Origin: Prosapia bicincta
Taxonomy: Eukaryota; Arthropoda; Insecta; Hemiptera; Cercopidae
DNA: 64,000 nucleotides
Direction of reading: 5' to 3'
Assembly (NCBI GenBank): GCA_036971475.1
Contig: JBAIZL010000003.1
Span: 110,099,070-110,163,069 of the forward strand
A program made the translations under genes and the position numbers. Position 1 is the stretch's first letter; each line of letters opens with the position of its first letter. The notes beneath the pieces are model-generated. The model was not told where the DNA came from, did not search any database, and was given only the letters and a program-made list of their open reading frames with translations. Positions 48,710 through 60,899 of this stretch are shown one piece after another.

Positions 48710-50195
48710 TATATTACTTGTTTTTAATTCTATTTTCTGTATTTGGTGATATTAAGTTGAATTATCACTATTCTATTAAATAAAAGTTTCTATTTATATT
48801 TCAATAAATTTTATTATAATGAACAGAATATTTGTATGCTGTTTTTTAAGTGAACCTCTCTAGCGAGTATCATTTATAAGAAACCATTACAATTGTAGGT
48901 TTATACCACAATTCTAGTGCAACTCAATTGTAATGCATGTATATCGACAAATACTGTATTTAAACAATATAAAATTGTTTATTAAGGTTACATTAAAGAA
49001 TCAATAACTTTAGAGATACTGAATAAAGTAATAACCACGGCAATATATTTATTTAAACCTACATTAAAAATTTTACTTTCCCATATTTAATCTGTTATAC
49101 AACATTCATTCAATGAGAATTGTTCAAGAGTTGGCAGCTGATGTTTTAATTTCAAGGACGAAAACCACTGTCAACGTTTTGAAATGACAAAGTTCGAGAT
49201 ATCGTGTGCCTAATTCTCTTGCAGAAGTTACAATGTTTTTAAATCAATTTTAGTTCTTCAGTCAAAAGGTTTTGGGACTGGTAGATAAAAAAACCTTTCG
49301 TTTTGGAAAGTACATCGATTCTTATCATGTTATAGAACCTTCCACTCCTTCGTGCCTTTTTACTCTAACTGTGGTGGAATCCTTAGGAATATCAATTTAC
49401 CGCCTAACCAGCACTGAACCGTTCATTGCACTTATATTGTAGTTTTTTCATATCGTCACAAATATATATTCACAAATACCTTAGGCTATATATACTTCCC
49501 AAATACCGTTACAGATTTCTGTCTGTGACAGAAACTATGTCTAAAACTAAGTGTAATGGTATTATTGTTCTCTGATAAAAAAATATATATAATATGACAT
49601 AGGCTAGGCTTGAAGTTGTTTTGTTGGCATTACTGGCCAGTGTCCATCAGATATTGGCAGAGGCGTTCCGGCATTGGCAATGACTAGAGGAATGTATAAC
49701 TATTTTTAGACCCAGCCCCGGGTTTCTAATGTTCAAACGGAAAACATGACGGTCTGTGCTTCTTTGCTAATTAATAAATTAGACCCAGCCTAAGTGCACT
49801 GATTGCCAACATTAAAAACCTTCATAGTAGCAAGTGTGTTTAGCTACTCAATCAAATTAAAACTTATTGACAAATGAATGGACCATTAAATTGCTACTTG
49901 TGTTTGTGTTACAATGAATTCATCAACTTGAATTTTCCTTTTTAATAATTTATTTCTTTTAAATCAAGAAACAGATTATATAATGTTATGCTAAACAATG
50001 TGATTAATAATTAGCTTTAATTTTATACAAAATTAGTCCAACTGAAACTGTTGTTTTTGATAATTCTCATGTATCATGTTATCTTCTGATACACAACTAC
50101 CATGTTCCTTAGAGAATAACAGAAACTTTTTACAGCAAATTCAACAATGAAATATTTAAAGTGATATTTTATAACCTTGTAAGTAACCAACATTA
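48710..50195. other. AT-rich region without recognised gene
   Basis: No coding or repeat recognised. A moderate-GC stretch at 49560-49830 contains a repeated word (TTAGACCCAGCC / TTTTAGACCCAGCC), but nothing more. Confidence 0.3.
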
Positions 50196-50199
50196 ACAC

Positions 50200-50475
50200 T
50201 ACATCTCTGTCTCCATGTCTCTTTCTATATCTTCCTCTCCTTAATTACTCTCCTCACTCACTCTCCCTCATTCTATCTCCTTTTCTCCATCCTTTCATCT
50301 CCTTTCCTATTTTTTTGAACCAACGCCTCTTTCTATATCTCCTTCCCACTAACGTTTTCATCTCTCTTACCTCTCTTTTCCTGCTTCTCTTTCTTCATTC
50401 CATTCGCTCGCCCTTTCTGATTTCTATTTCTTCGTCCATCCATCCGTCTCTCTCTCTCTCTCCCTCTCTCTTTTA
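50200..50475. repeat. CT-rich low-complexity tract
   Basis: The plus strand is over 80 percent pyrimidine by eye (TCTCCTTTTCTCCATCC and CTCTCTCTC). Open frames through it are composition artefacts. Confidence 0.7.
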
Positions 50476-50879
50476 TTACATTTTTGATGCACGTATGTTT
50501 GTTGCCCTAAGACACCTAAGACTTAAAATTGCTCTTGGCTTATCAAAATAGACTTATACGACTGCCCACGTGATTATGTTATTATGGCTGTTGTTTATTA
50601 ATTTTGTTTCTAATAATGTTAAAATATTTTTAAATGGCACTAAATAAAAATAATTGGCAAGGTTACTATACTTCTTATAAACAGTATAACCACGTAGTAC
50701 ACGTATATACCATGTAGTACTATAACCACTTTCCCATATGATTTCAATAGCTTTGAATTTATAAAAGGTAACAGAATACATATTGATTACACTTTTAGCA
50801 AATCTTTACAATTCTATATTCACACTGAGTTATTGACTTAACAAATATTTTGATACTAGCAGGTGCTATAGTGATTTGA

Positions 50880-51480
50880 TTGATAGGGGGCATTTGATTG
50901 ATAAGTGTGAAATTGTAAAATTTAGGGGTTAGGTGTTGGAGGTGTGGGCGGGGTGTTGGAGATTTAGGGAAAAGTTGTGGGGGGTATGGGAAAGATGTGG
51001 AGATTGTGGAGGAGTTGGGGGAAAATGTGGCGAAGATATGGGGTATGTATGTTGAAAGTATTAGGGAGGTGTGGGAGATGTATGTGGGGAGTTTTTTAGA
51101 TTTGGGGGAGGTGTGAGAGAAATGTGAATGAGGTGTGAGGAAGTTGTGGAAGAAGTATGAATGATATGTCGAGGAAGTGTGAGAGACTTGTGAGAGACGT
51201 GTGAGGAAAGTGTAGGGATGATATGAACAACGTATGTTGAAAATGTGAGGGATATATGTTGGAGGTATGAGGAGAATATATTGGGGGTGTGCTAAAAGAG
51301 GCAAAGGAAAAGTAGGGGTGGAGAAGAAGGGGAGTTGGGAGTTAAAGAGTAGGCGGTAGGAGAGGTGGGAGGTAGGGGATATATAGAAATAGGGAAGGTG
51401 GAGAAATACGGAAGGTAAGGAAAGGGGTAAGCGGGATATCTGAGATAAGTGTAAATGATGGGGAAAATTAAGAAGTGATA
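50880..51480. repeat. G-rich degenerate minisatellite
   Basis: The plus strand is almost C-free and rich in GGGG and GTGTGAG(G)A words, with a loose periodicity near 18-21 bp (GTGTGAGGAAGTTGTGG). G-runs such as GGGG...GGGCGGGG...GGGGGG in 50935-51000 could form G-quadruplexes. The long Pro/Ser/Thr-rich minus-strand frames here reflect the C-rich complement. Confidence 0.7.
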
Positions 51481-51918
51481 CAGGTCTCCTTTGTTTCTGG
51501 AACAGACAAACAATGTCTCAAATATTCGCTTAATGTTATGAGAACGTTCAGCATTAAAAATTTAATCAATTTTGTCCCTAAAAAATTGTATTGATAGGGC
51601 GACTTGCACCTAGCAACCTCTTTTTGGCACCCTTAATTACTTTTGCAATATATTTAATTGCTTTAATTTTTTACCCAGATTTTTCTTTCTCTGACAAGAA
51701 AATACAAAATTATCTAACGGTTTCCTACTCATTGTCCGCAGTGAGGGAATGTAAAACCATGAGACATCTTACACAGCGGATGAAACTTGCAAATCCAGCT
51801 ACGTTTAGAGACCATCTTATCTCTAGGTAAAGTGGCATGCGCCAAGAGGTTCCAGCACAGGGAATAGAAAAATAATGCAGTGTTAATGCAATGACATTAA
51901 AAGGCAATCGTTTTATTT

Positions 51919-52137
51919 CTAGTTCAACCACTAGATCCTAGGGTCGCTACTGTTCATATATCACCAAAATCAGCAAATATTGCCAAGGAGAACAGCTGAG
52001 TATGCGTTTTCTCTTCTTCGGTCGTACAACTCCTTCAGCGAGGAGAACCTCTCCCCAGTCAGCTGTTCAGCTCAACGTTTACTGATTTTGGTGACGAATT
52101 GACAGTAGCAAACCTAGGATCTAGTGACTGAACTGGA
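51919..52137. mobile_element. Palindromic element adjoining the 122 bp satellite
   Basis: The left arm contains CACTAGATCCTAGGGTCGCT and TATCACCAAAATCAG. The right arm contains CTGATTTTGGTGACG and ACCTAGGATCTAGTGAC. The arms are about 60 bp and the middle about 95 bp, with an inner inverted pair around CAGCTG. On the minus strand the middle has CTGAAGGA-GTTGTACGAC-CGAAG, recalling the hammerhead-like design in decayed form. The right arm is the first part of the satellite unit. Confidence 0.6.
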
Positions 52138-53690
52138 TCAAAATGATTATACTTCTATACGAATGCGCTGACACTCTGTTTTATGTTTCTATTCTCGGTG
52201 GCCCCAGGTTTGGTGACGAATTGACAGTAGCGAACCTAGGATCTAGTGACTGAACTGGATCAAAATGATTATACTTCTATACGAATGCGATGACACTCTG
52301 TTTTATGTTTCTATTCTCGGTGGCCCCAGGTTTGGTGACGAATTGACAGTAGCGAACCTAGGATCTAGTGACTGAACTGGATCAAAATGATTATACTTCT
52401 ATACGAATGCGATGACACTCTGTTTTATGTTTCTATTCTCGGTGGCCCCAGGTTTGGTGACGAATTGACAGTAGCAAACCTAGGATCTAGTGACTGAACT
52501 GGATCAAAATGATTATACTTCTATACGAATGCGATGACACTCTGTTTTATGTTTCTATTCTCGGTGGCCCCAGGTTTGGTGACGAATTGACAGTAGCGAA
52601 CCTAGGATCTAGTGACTGAACTGGATCAAAATGATTATACTTCTATACGAATGCGATGACACTCTGTTTTATGTTTCTATTCTCGGTGGCCCCAGGTTTG
52701 GTGACGAATTGACAGTAGCAAACCTAGGATCTAGTGACTGAACTGGATCAAAATGATTATACTTCTATACGAATGCGATGACACTCTGTTTTATGTTTCT
52801 ATTCTCGGTGGCCCCAGGTTTGGTGACGAATTGACAGTAGCAAACCTAGGATCTAGTGACTGAACTGGATCAAAATGATTATACTTCTATACCAATGCGC
52901 TGACACTCTGTTTTATGTTTCTATTCTCGGTGGCCCCAGGTTTGGTGACGAATTGACAGTAGCAAACCTAGGATCTAGTGACTGAACTGGATCAAAATGA
53001 TTATACTTCTATACGAATGCGATGACACTCTGTTTTATGTTTCTATTCTCGGTGGCCCCAGGTTTGGTGACTAATTGACAGTAGCAAACCTAGGATCTAG
53101 TGACTGAACTGGATCAAAATGATTATACTTCTATACCAATGCGCTGACACTCTGTTTTATGTTCCTATTCTCGGTGGCCCCTGGTTTGGTGACGAATTGA
53201 CAGTAGCAAACCTAGGATCTAGTGACTGAACTGGATCAAAATGATTATACTTCTATACGAATGCGATGACACTCTGTTTTATGTTTCTATTCTCGGTGGC
53301 CCCAGGTTTGGAGACGAATTGACAGTATCGAACCTAGGATCTAGTGACTGAACTGGATCAAAATGATTATACTTCTATACCAATGCACTGATACTCTGTT
53401 TTATGTTTCTATTCTCGGTGGCCCCAGGTTTGGTGACGAATTGACAGTGGCGAACCAAGGATCTAGTGACTGAACTGGATCAAAATGATTATACTTCTAT
53501 ACCAATGCACTGATACTCTGTTTTATGTTTCTATTCTCGGTGGCCCCAGGTTTGGTGACGAATTGACAGTAGCGAACCTAGGATCTAGTGACTGAACTGG
53601 ATCAAAATGATTATACTTCTCTACCAATGCGCTGACACTCTGTTTTATGCTTCTATTCTCGGTGGCCCCAGGTTTGGTGACTAAGTGTTG
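52090..53690. repeat. 122 bp satellite, thirteen units
   Basis: Each unit runs from GGTGACGAATTGACAGTAGC through ACCTAGGATCTAGTGACTG and ATGATTATACTTCTATACGA to CGGTGGCCCCAGGTTT. I count thirteen GGTGGCCCC words at a 122 bp spacing. Variants (GCGATGACAC or GCGCTGACAC, ATACGAATG or ATACCAATG, GTAGCG or GTAGCA) are shared by non-adjacent units, consistent with unequal exchange or conversion. The last units (after 53290) are more diverged. The period is not a multiple of three, and no frame persists. Confidence 0.95.
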
Positions 53691-53699
53691 AAAATTTAT

Positions 53700-55635
53700 T
53701 TTTTTTTATTGAGCATTTTAAACTTAAAACATTTCATTGAAACCCACTAGAGTAGACAAAACCAGCTGAAAAATGAAGATGAAGTGACCACACCAGATAA
53801 GTTATTAACATTAAATTAAGTTAACAGTTAATTTAACAATTAATTATTAACATAATAAATTACTGAGTTACCTAAAGCAGTTAAAAGGATCACCGAGTCA
53901 ATGTGCGACCTTAAAATATATTTCTTTAAAAAAATACTCCTAATTTCAATTCTTCCTAAATATACTGTTTATTTATTTAAAATAACATTTTTCTAATTTA
54001 AACCATTGTTACATTATCCTAAATTGTTACCCCATCCCTTTTTGAGAGTTTTAAAACAATTTTTCAATTCAACTCAATGCAATATGATTATTGTTTTTTA
54101 ATGTAAAAACTTTTTAAAGCGAAGCCTGCAAAAACTTATTCGACATATCATACAATTTCCCGACAGTATATTATCCGTCATATTAATAGCGTCAGTATAA
54201 ATTCCCTCAGGTTACGCTATGAGGCACCTATAAGTGCATTAAATGCTAACATATGATTTCATATATCAGCTGATTTTATCTTACATGTTATTTTTTTATA
54301 ACAACTGTTATTACACGTAAGTTATGTTACATTATTTATTGAACATTGTTAAGGGAAAAGGTTATTATTAAATAGTTTTTATTAGTTAATAAATATATTA
54401 TTTATTTTAATTTTGATAAATCTCATTACAATTAATTTAATATAATGATATAAATGACTTACGTATTATTATTCCAATTTTTGTAATGAAAATATTCTTA
54501 GGCGTCTGATACTTTTAAAGAACTGATTTCCATTAAATTTGTTTTAAAAAATTGTATTCAGTGAACTCCTAATTAATTTATTTTAAAAGAGTAAAATATA
54601 AAAATAATTATATATAAAAATTGAATAAAATCTGTATAAATTTATATTTTTAGTGATTTTCATTAAAAGTTTGCAAAACTATCGGCTTTAATTTGTTATT
54701 TGTAGTTCAAAATTTGGTGTTGAATGTAAACAATCTGCATTATTGTTTCTTATATTATACCAAATATATTGGTTACTTCTCATTACGCAAATTTAAATGT
54801 TTTACAAAATTTCTGTAGACGTGGTCATAAACGATTTTACTTCGCCACAATTCTTTCGAGTGCTACAACCTAATTATTTTTCTCTCTGACTATATTTATA
54901 TCAGCCATTAGTGATGTTTTAACCTTATACTAACATGAATTGTTGTCCACATATATTTTTTAAATACCCAATTGGACGTTATTGTGAAAATGTGAAGTGT
55001 AATAAATACCAGTTACAATTTTTTCTTCATAATAAAAAAAATAAACGTTTTAACCACAAGAACTTTAGACATTCTGAAGACGCTCGGTCTAGGTTAGGTT
55101 AAGAGAAATACACGAGACTTAACGACTTCATTAATTAAACAATAAGCTTGAACAGCACAAATATTTTTGTACAACAGTTTAACTAAGACACGTCTTTCAC
55201 AGTAATTCCAAGGTTTTGAAACTCGTCTTAAAATATTAGAGCTACTTGCTAGCATTTTACTTTTCTACCCTAAAACGATTTTAAAATAAATTATAAAATT
55301 TAAAATATTAAACATTTAATCATGACAAGGCCATTTAACTAACAAATACAGATAATAATGTATTTATCAAAAATAATCCAGTTTTAAATCATTATTATGG
55401 TTTTAAGAGGGCTTTCCAATGTAAGCATTACTGAATAGTAACAAGAAATCTTTTTCAATGACCCTTTAATAACTAATAGTTAAATTCGCGGTCAATGACC
55501 ATATATAGTTATTTTAAAAGTTTAATGGAAAACCTTTACTCCTGCAGGAACTCTGGACCTTTAAAATAATTGTCAAGTATTCAACACACTAGATCCTCTG
55601 ATATATGCAAGAAATATTACACTTAAAAGAAATTA
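53700..55635. other. AT-rich region with a partial family C/A fragment
   Basis: 54165-54360 (AACATATGATTTCATATATC, CAGCTGATTTTATCTTAC, GACAGTATA...GACGCTATTA nearby) is a minus-strand family C-like fragment. The rest shows no coding, tandem repeat or palindrome that I can support. Confidence 0.4.
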
Positions 55636-55639
55636 TTAC

Positions 55640-55982
55640 AGACTGTCAACTAACAAACAAGTAATGTAAATAAATGACCTTCGTATAAAACACCTGTTCC
55701 ACGACATAACCTATAACATAAAATCAGCTGTTTTATGAAATCATATGTTATCACTTATTTTAAGCCAAACGGAACAAAATTACTATATTGCATAGCGTTC
55801 CTCTTTTGTGAAACGTTTTTCTCCCATATAAAACTAAAATTATTTTTTTAAAATTAAATTAATGAATTAATATTTTTTAAACTGTAATAACAGGAGTGTC
55901 ATCTACTGTAAGTTTAAAATAATGTATTTGAATTTGAGTGGATGAATAAAACGTATTTTATTAACGATTGAAAAAATGAACA

Positions 55983-56016
<34 letters not shown>

Positions 56017-56050
56017 ATAGTGTGAACTAAGAATAGTGTGAATAATTAGA
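55640..56050 (+). mobile_element. Dispersed repeat family A copy abutting the LINE
   Basis: AACACCTGTTCCACGACATA, CATAAAATCAGCTGTTTTATG, TTGCATAGCGTTCC, AGGAGTGTCATCTACTGTAA, GAATTTGAGTGGATGAATAA, TA run 55985-56012, then tail AGATAGTGTGAACTAAG repeated in part (AATAGTGTGAATAATTAGAG). The LINE sequence begins within 20 bp of the tail. Confidence 0.65.
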
Positions 56051-56459
56051 GGAACTGAAAAGGCGTTTGTAATTGCCCTTTCGGTCGGAAACCACGTTTT
56101 AGTCCAATCTCCAACCTGCGCACTTTCCCATCCTATCTGCCACGCAACTGACATCCTATCTCTCAGGGTACCCTTTATCTTTTTACCACAAATCGTATTT
56201 CCTTCCACATTACCGCACCACAACACCTCATCTGACCCCGATGTCCTCCCATAATCCTGCAACCCCAAACACCCGCTCCATAACAAACTATCGCCCTATA
56301 CTCGCCCTTATATATTCTACGAATAACATCATAACCCACTCCACACCACCTCGCCATTACCAGCATTCCCTCCATAGCTTTCCCGGCACGTATCATTGCG
56401 CCCTTTGCATGTTATACCCATACCCTCTCCCCACGTTATTCCCAAGTACTTGACAGTCT

Positions 56460-57310
56460 TTACCATTCCCAGTCTCTCATTCGATACTCTAACCGTCGGC
56501 ATCCTATGCACGTGAAATGACCCCTTCAACAACATGCCCACCGTCTTTTCCCTCGACAGCTCCATCTCCTCTCTTTCATTCCATACCAATACTCCCTTCA
56601 TAACCTCATTGGCTTTATCTTGAAGCTTTATCATTGGCTTTATCTTGACCCCCCCCCCTTTCACCAACACCGACGCGTCGTCCGAGTTCCCCACTACCTT
56701 TACCCAATTTCCTACATTTGCTGCTTCCACCAACCCATCAAATACTAATTTCTACATCTCCCTTTAACCCCAGCCTCGTTAGCCTATATATCCACCCTGG
56801 CCACCACATCCTATCAAAATGTGGTCCCGGTCATATCCAAGACAATCCCCATACAATATGTTACCGTGAAATCCTCAACGATCTTTCTCTCCTCACACAG
56901 CGTACTCTCCACTGACCATCCCACCATAAATCCGTGTTGTGCTTCTAATATGGAGCCATAGAACACGCCTCTCATTCCCCCAACAATAAGTCGTTATTTT
57001 ACTTTCCCCAGTACCACCAACAAACAAATTGGCCTGTAAGACTTAACCTGAGTTTCATCCTTCCCCTCTCCTTTCAGCAGCACCATGCCCCTATCCCTTT
57101 ACCAAATATTTGGAAAATCCGAACTGAAAGCATGAGCTGTATAACTTTACTAAGACTCCTCTGAGTTCGCGCCATCCTTCCTTCATCCACTCCATCCGGG
57201 CCTGGTGCCTTTCCATTTCCACAGGCGAACACCGCTTTACGTACCATTTCCTCCCCGACCCTATATGTACCTCGGCTTACTCTATTGGTCTCTATCCTCT
57301 CCCTCACTCT
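56460..57310 (-). pseudogene. LINE reverse transcriptase domain remnant
   Basis: In order on the minus strand: NGKAPGPDGVD (about 57200), SYRPICLLVVLGKV (about 57040), QHGFMVGWSVESTL (about 56920), VLDMTGTTF with DRMWW (about 56830; the LD(I/V)xGAFD motif), NSDDASVLVKG (about 56680; in the place of the (Y/F)ADD catalytic motif), then LSREKTVGMLLKGS and VKTVKYLGITWGEGM. The two Asp of the catalytic motif persist, but its first two residues are changed. Frames shift at least twice. Confidence 0.75.
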
Positions 57311-57889
57311 CTTATGTTAGTCCTTTTTATCTTCTCACCTGTCATCGTCAATTACCAGTGACCTTTACAAGTTCCTCGTCGAGTCTTCCCAGTCCAAGAC
57401 ATTCCCTCCACCTGCCGCAAGCATCACCTGACTAACGTCTCCCTTCCCACTTGACAGCTTATAAACCAACCCCCAGACATTCCTCGCAGTCTCTTCTCTC
57501 ACGAAGCTTTCCCAACTTTCCGTCTTATTTCCATTTTATATCTTCGCAGTAGCTCCACGTAATTGCTCTCCTCTTATTCCATTCCATCTCCTCCCTCCTC
57601 GACTCTTGCACGACCCTTCTCGCCCTATTTATTTCCCTCTCCGTAGTTTCCAAGTCATCGCTCCGCCACTTTACCTCACATACTCTACCACTCTAAAACC
57701 GGGATCGCTACCCTTGCTGCTTAATTATTTTCTTCCCAATCTCTTTTGAAAGTTCCCATGCATTCTTCTTTGTTTGTAGCCGCCTATCTTCACACGCCCG
57801 CAATTCCTCCCCTAGAACTTCCCTATACTGCTCCCAGTCTGCTTTTCTCAAGTTGAATCGCACTTCCCTTCTTCGTCCCGCGCTACTTT

Positions 57890-58265
57890 CCCCACTTTTT
57901 CTAGCATTCCCCTCCCCCCACACTATTAATATGCCCTCGTGCCAAATCGTCATCTATCCTCTGCCTATCCTTTACACCCTAACGAACTGTCTCGCTCTTT
58001 CACTTACGACTGTTAGGTCTATAAAACTGGTACTCCCCACGCCGATCTCGCCGCCCTATACATCCCAAATGTGTATTCCTGAGTTACGTCGTTTACTACT
58101 GTCGAGACCAACTCGAGCAACTGCTCTTCCAGGGCCCTCCCCCTTCCATCTAACTTCCAATTCCCCCCTTGCATTCGAGTCCATATAGATAATCAATCTC
58201 TGTCTCCTCAGAACCCTACATATCTCCCTTTGCTATCAGGTAACCATCGATACTTTCACCGCACT
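57890..58265 (-). pseudogene. LINE endonuclease domain remnant
   Basis: It reads IYMDSNARGELEVRW then, after a stop, STSFIDLTVVSERARQFVRV and MTIWHEGILIVW. In apurinic-like LINE endonucleases these correspond to the G/D-x-N-A strand, the S-x-IDL(T/I) strand and the terminal SDH strand. The SDH here reads WHE, so the catalytic His context is altered. Confidence 0.65.
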
Positions 58266-59339
58266 GGAAATGCATGTTCACCAAGAAGAACCTTTCTTGT
58301 CCTCGTTAAGTTACTTCCGCCACAATCCAGTTCCTACCTAACTCCCCAATCCACTCCTCCATTGCCTTTTCCAGTCTCCCCACATCTCTCGCCCTCTCCT
58401 CATTCCACGCCACGATCACCCTTTCCAGACACTTTCCGCTTTTAATCCCTGTTTTTTCTTCCCTTACCACGGACCCAACATTACAACCCAGTTTAATAAC
58501 CAGTCCTACCATATCGCCCGTCATTGCCCCACCTAAACCACCATCCGTGGCTTTCCTACTCCTATCAACCTCTCTACCCATCTTCTCACCGCATTTCCTA
58601 ATCCTTCCTACTCAAGTCTTCAAAAACGTAAAGTGCCTATCTTTGTTAAATTTGGACTCTACATACTTAAGCATCTCATTAAACGACAACCCTATTTCTC
58701 TTACCCATTTAGTACCCTGGTAATGCTCTTCGCCACCTACTTCCCTCTGATAAACATCCAGTGATCCATCCTATCCTGCCCTAGCTGTCTTTCCCGGCTT
58801 AATCTCCTGACCCACTACTCCAACAATATCCACCGCCATACCTCTATTTACTGAACGCCCTGGACGTCCTTCTCCCGCCGAGCCAGCCGTCTGCTTTTGC
58901 ATCTCTGCCGCCTCCTCTCCGCCTCCCTCACCACTTGATTTAGCTACATTATCCATGAGTACTATCTATCTTCCACCCTCACATTTCCACGGCCACCACG
59001 GACCACAACACCCACGCCCCCAGTGTTATCCCAAATGAAGGCGCTGAAGGTGGAATACCCAAGAAACATAGGCCCCCCTTAAGCACAGCCACTGTTTCCA
59101 GTAGCCCCGCAAGAGGCAAAACTCGTCACTCTACCCACTGAAATGGTCGTAGGAACCCAATTGACCCAAAGCGACTACTCTTAGACCACCCGTCTTAGTT
59201 GAATCTAAGACCAAGTACGTATCTCGACCGCCAGGCTTCCACACCTTAACAAACGAACCGACCTCACCGTGAGAACTCCCTTCTCCTACCGTACGGGACG
59301 CGGTGCAGGGGAAACACGCCGACCTCGCTCATGCAAAAA

Positions 59340-59795
59340 CTAAAACATATTAACCCAAATATTCAATATTTACAAAGTACGAGATTATGTATTCATTTTT
59401 TTTTCATTAAAATGGACTAGTGGCGCAGCCATCAGCTTATCCTCTTCGGAAAGATTGTTTTTTTGTTATTAATATCTTATCTTTTAAAATACAAAAAATA
59501 TTCTAAATTGGCAACCAAATTTTCATATTTAATTCAAGTGTTCAGAAAAATTCAAATATTATAACTACAAGATTACTTTTCGTAAAAAACGAATTGACAG
59601 TTAACTTAGAAGTATTTATACTACACACGCGCGCGAACGCGCACACACACACAAATACCATTACAAGACACAATAGAAATATAATCTTCTATAAATGTCC
59701 TAAGATAACAGTAATTTTATATTACTTTAGTTTCGTTTGTCAGCGAAAACTATATATTATAGTGTCTCATTCCAGTAAAAATATACATATATAGG

Positions 59796-59840
<45 letters not shown>

Positions 59841-60380
59841 TCTATACAATAACTATCGAAATATTTATTAGGCCTACTGAGAACTTAATACTATAAGGCT
59901 AAAAATGCAACAATGAAAATTATTATTTTTTAAATGAATAATATTTTGTCACATAATCCGTATTTATGTGTGTTTGAAACAATCGGTCTATTTAGACTAT
60001 TATTGGCAAAATTTTAAAACAAAATTAAATCAGCTTAGACAAAAGTAGGTTTTACAGGTCACAACTATCTGTTATAGCATGCCACAGATTGTCATTAAAA
60101 ATACGCGTATTGTATCTGTGTCAAAGGTATAAACTGTGAAAAGTCTTTAAACAATTTCAAATGAAGGCATTTTATTCTGACTTCATACACGTTGAAGCAT
60201 ATACTGAAATTTGTCAGCCTTTTTATTAACGCCTTACTTATATACAGGTAACGATTATTTAGTACACATTTTATTATTATGATCATTTATAACAAATATT
60301 TTGAAGAGAAATAATGTTATTAAAGAATCATAAAAACGCAATTTGACTTTATAGTTGAATTCACATTAAAGAACTTGCTT
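59340..60380. other. AT-rich region; TA run and CG/AC alternation
   Basis: 59628-59655 alternates purine and pyrimidine (ACACGCGCGCGAACGCGCAC, then AC). TA run 59798-59839 follows TATATAGGCCTATATA. The region below 60382 would be the first intron of the candidate gene at 60383. No second exon was identified. Confidence 0.4.
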
Positions 60381-60382
60381 AC

Positions 60383-60445
60383 CTGTGAATCTACCTCGTA
60401 TTGGTGTAAATCTCTCGGTACTCTCCAGAATGCAGGACGTTCCAT
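60383..60445 (-). CDS. Candidate first coding exon of an unidentified gene
   Basis: On the minus strand an ATG at 60445 opens 21 codons (MERPAFWRVPRDLHQYEVDS, then Q) ending exactly at CAG|GTAAGC, a strong splice donor. The intron would be phase 0 and continue to lower coordinates. The start is the first ATG in the frame, and the frame stays open upstream without another ATG. The composition is balanced and the peptide looks like a real cytosolic N-terminus rather than a repeat translation. Upstream (60450-60760) is modestly CpG-bearing, compatible with a promoter. I do not recognise the protein and found no downstream exon, so this rests on the start-plus-donor pattern alone. Confidence 0.4.
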
Positions 60446-60760
60446 GATATCACTATAACACTGTGTTTCGGACAATAATTTGGCAGTATTATTGTGAAGG
60501 CGGTGGTTGCCAAACCGGAGCGGTTTTTGTTTTATTGTCGACACTAAGTATAGAAATCTATGCAGCCTGGGATCTTCCAGACCTCACACTCGCTTCAAGC
60601 CCTTCTGTCGATGTTTGCTCCTTATGATAACACCGTCCTAGAGCCAAAAATAATACACTAATATATTGTTTCAATTAGTAGCCGGCAATATTAAGTAAAT
60701 ATTAAACCTATGTATGGCGCCGCGCGTTTCTAAAATAGACACAACCAACCAGACGAAGAG
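60446..60760 (-). promoter_or_regulatory. Possible promoter/5' UTR of the exon at 60383
   Basis: Balanced composition with CpG words (ATGGCGCCGCGCGTTTC at about 60714) upstream of the candidate start codon. No TATA box at a convincing distance is seen. The assignment depends entirely on the exon call. Confidence 0.25.
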
Positions 60761-60799
60761 GGAAACAATGTTTTAACTGCAGAAGTACTCTTAGACTGG

Positions 60800-60848
60800 G
60801 CTGTATGCACACACACTCGCTAAAGCGCGCGCGAGCGCGTGTGTGTGT

Positions 60849-60899
<51 letters not shown>

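Larger units (their letters stand above)
56058..59335 (-). pseudogene. R1-clade-like non-LTR retrotransposon, decayed and 3'-truncated
   Basis: The block is far more GC-rich than its flanks and its minus strand reads, in broken frames, as a LINE in proper order. A possible ORF1 region is at 58771-58956 and 58306-58581. The end of an APE-type endonuclease follows (DSNARGELEVRW near 58180, STSFIDLTVVSERA near 58020). Next is a linker with RFNLRKADWEQYREVL (57820), then reverse transcriptase (GKAPGPDGV near 57200 to the MLLKG region near 56540), then a post-RT segment with WQIGWESAQVGDWTKTWFP near 56090. The C-terminal zinc knuckle and 3' UTR are absent. Multiple stops and frameshifts show it is dead. 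Confidence 0.75.

Noticed and set aside
50795..51513. Proline/serine-rich minus-strand frames of up to 169 codons
   Set aside because: They arise from a C-rich low-complexity strand; no domain, signal or splice context.
52090..53690. Possible tandem exons or a repetitive protein gene
   Set aside because: 122 bp is not a multiple of three, all frames are closed, and the units fit a satellite.
56241..58445. Several plus-strand open frames rich in Pro, Ser and Leu
   Set aside because: They are antisense shadows of the minus-strand LINE, whose conserved motifs are in the other strand.
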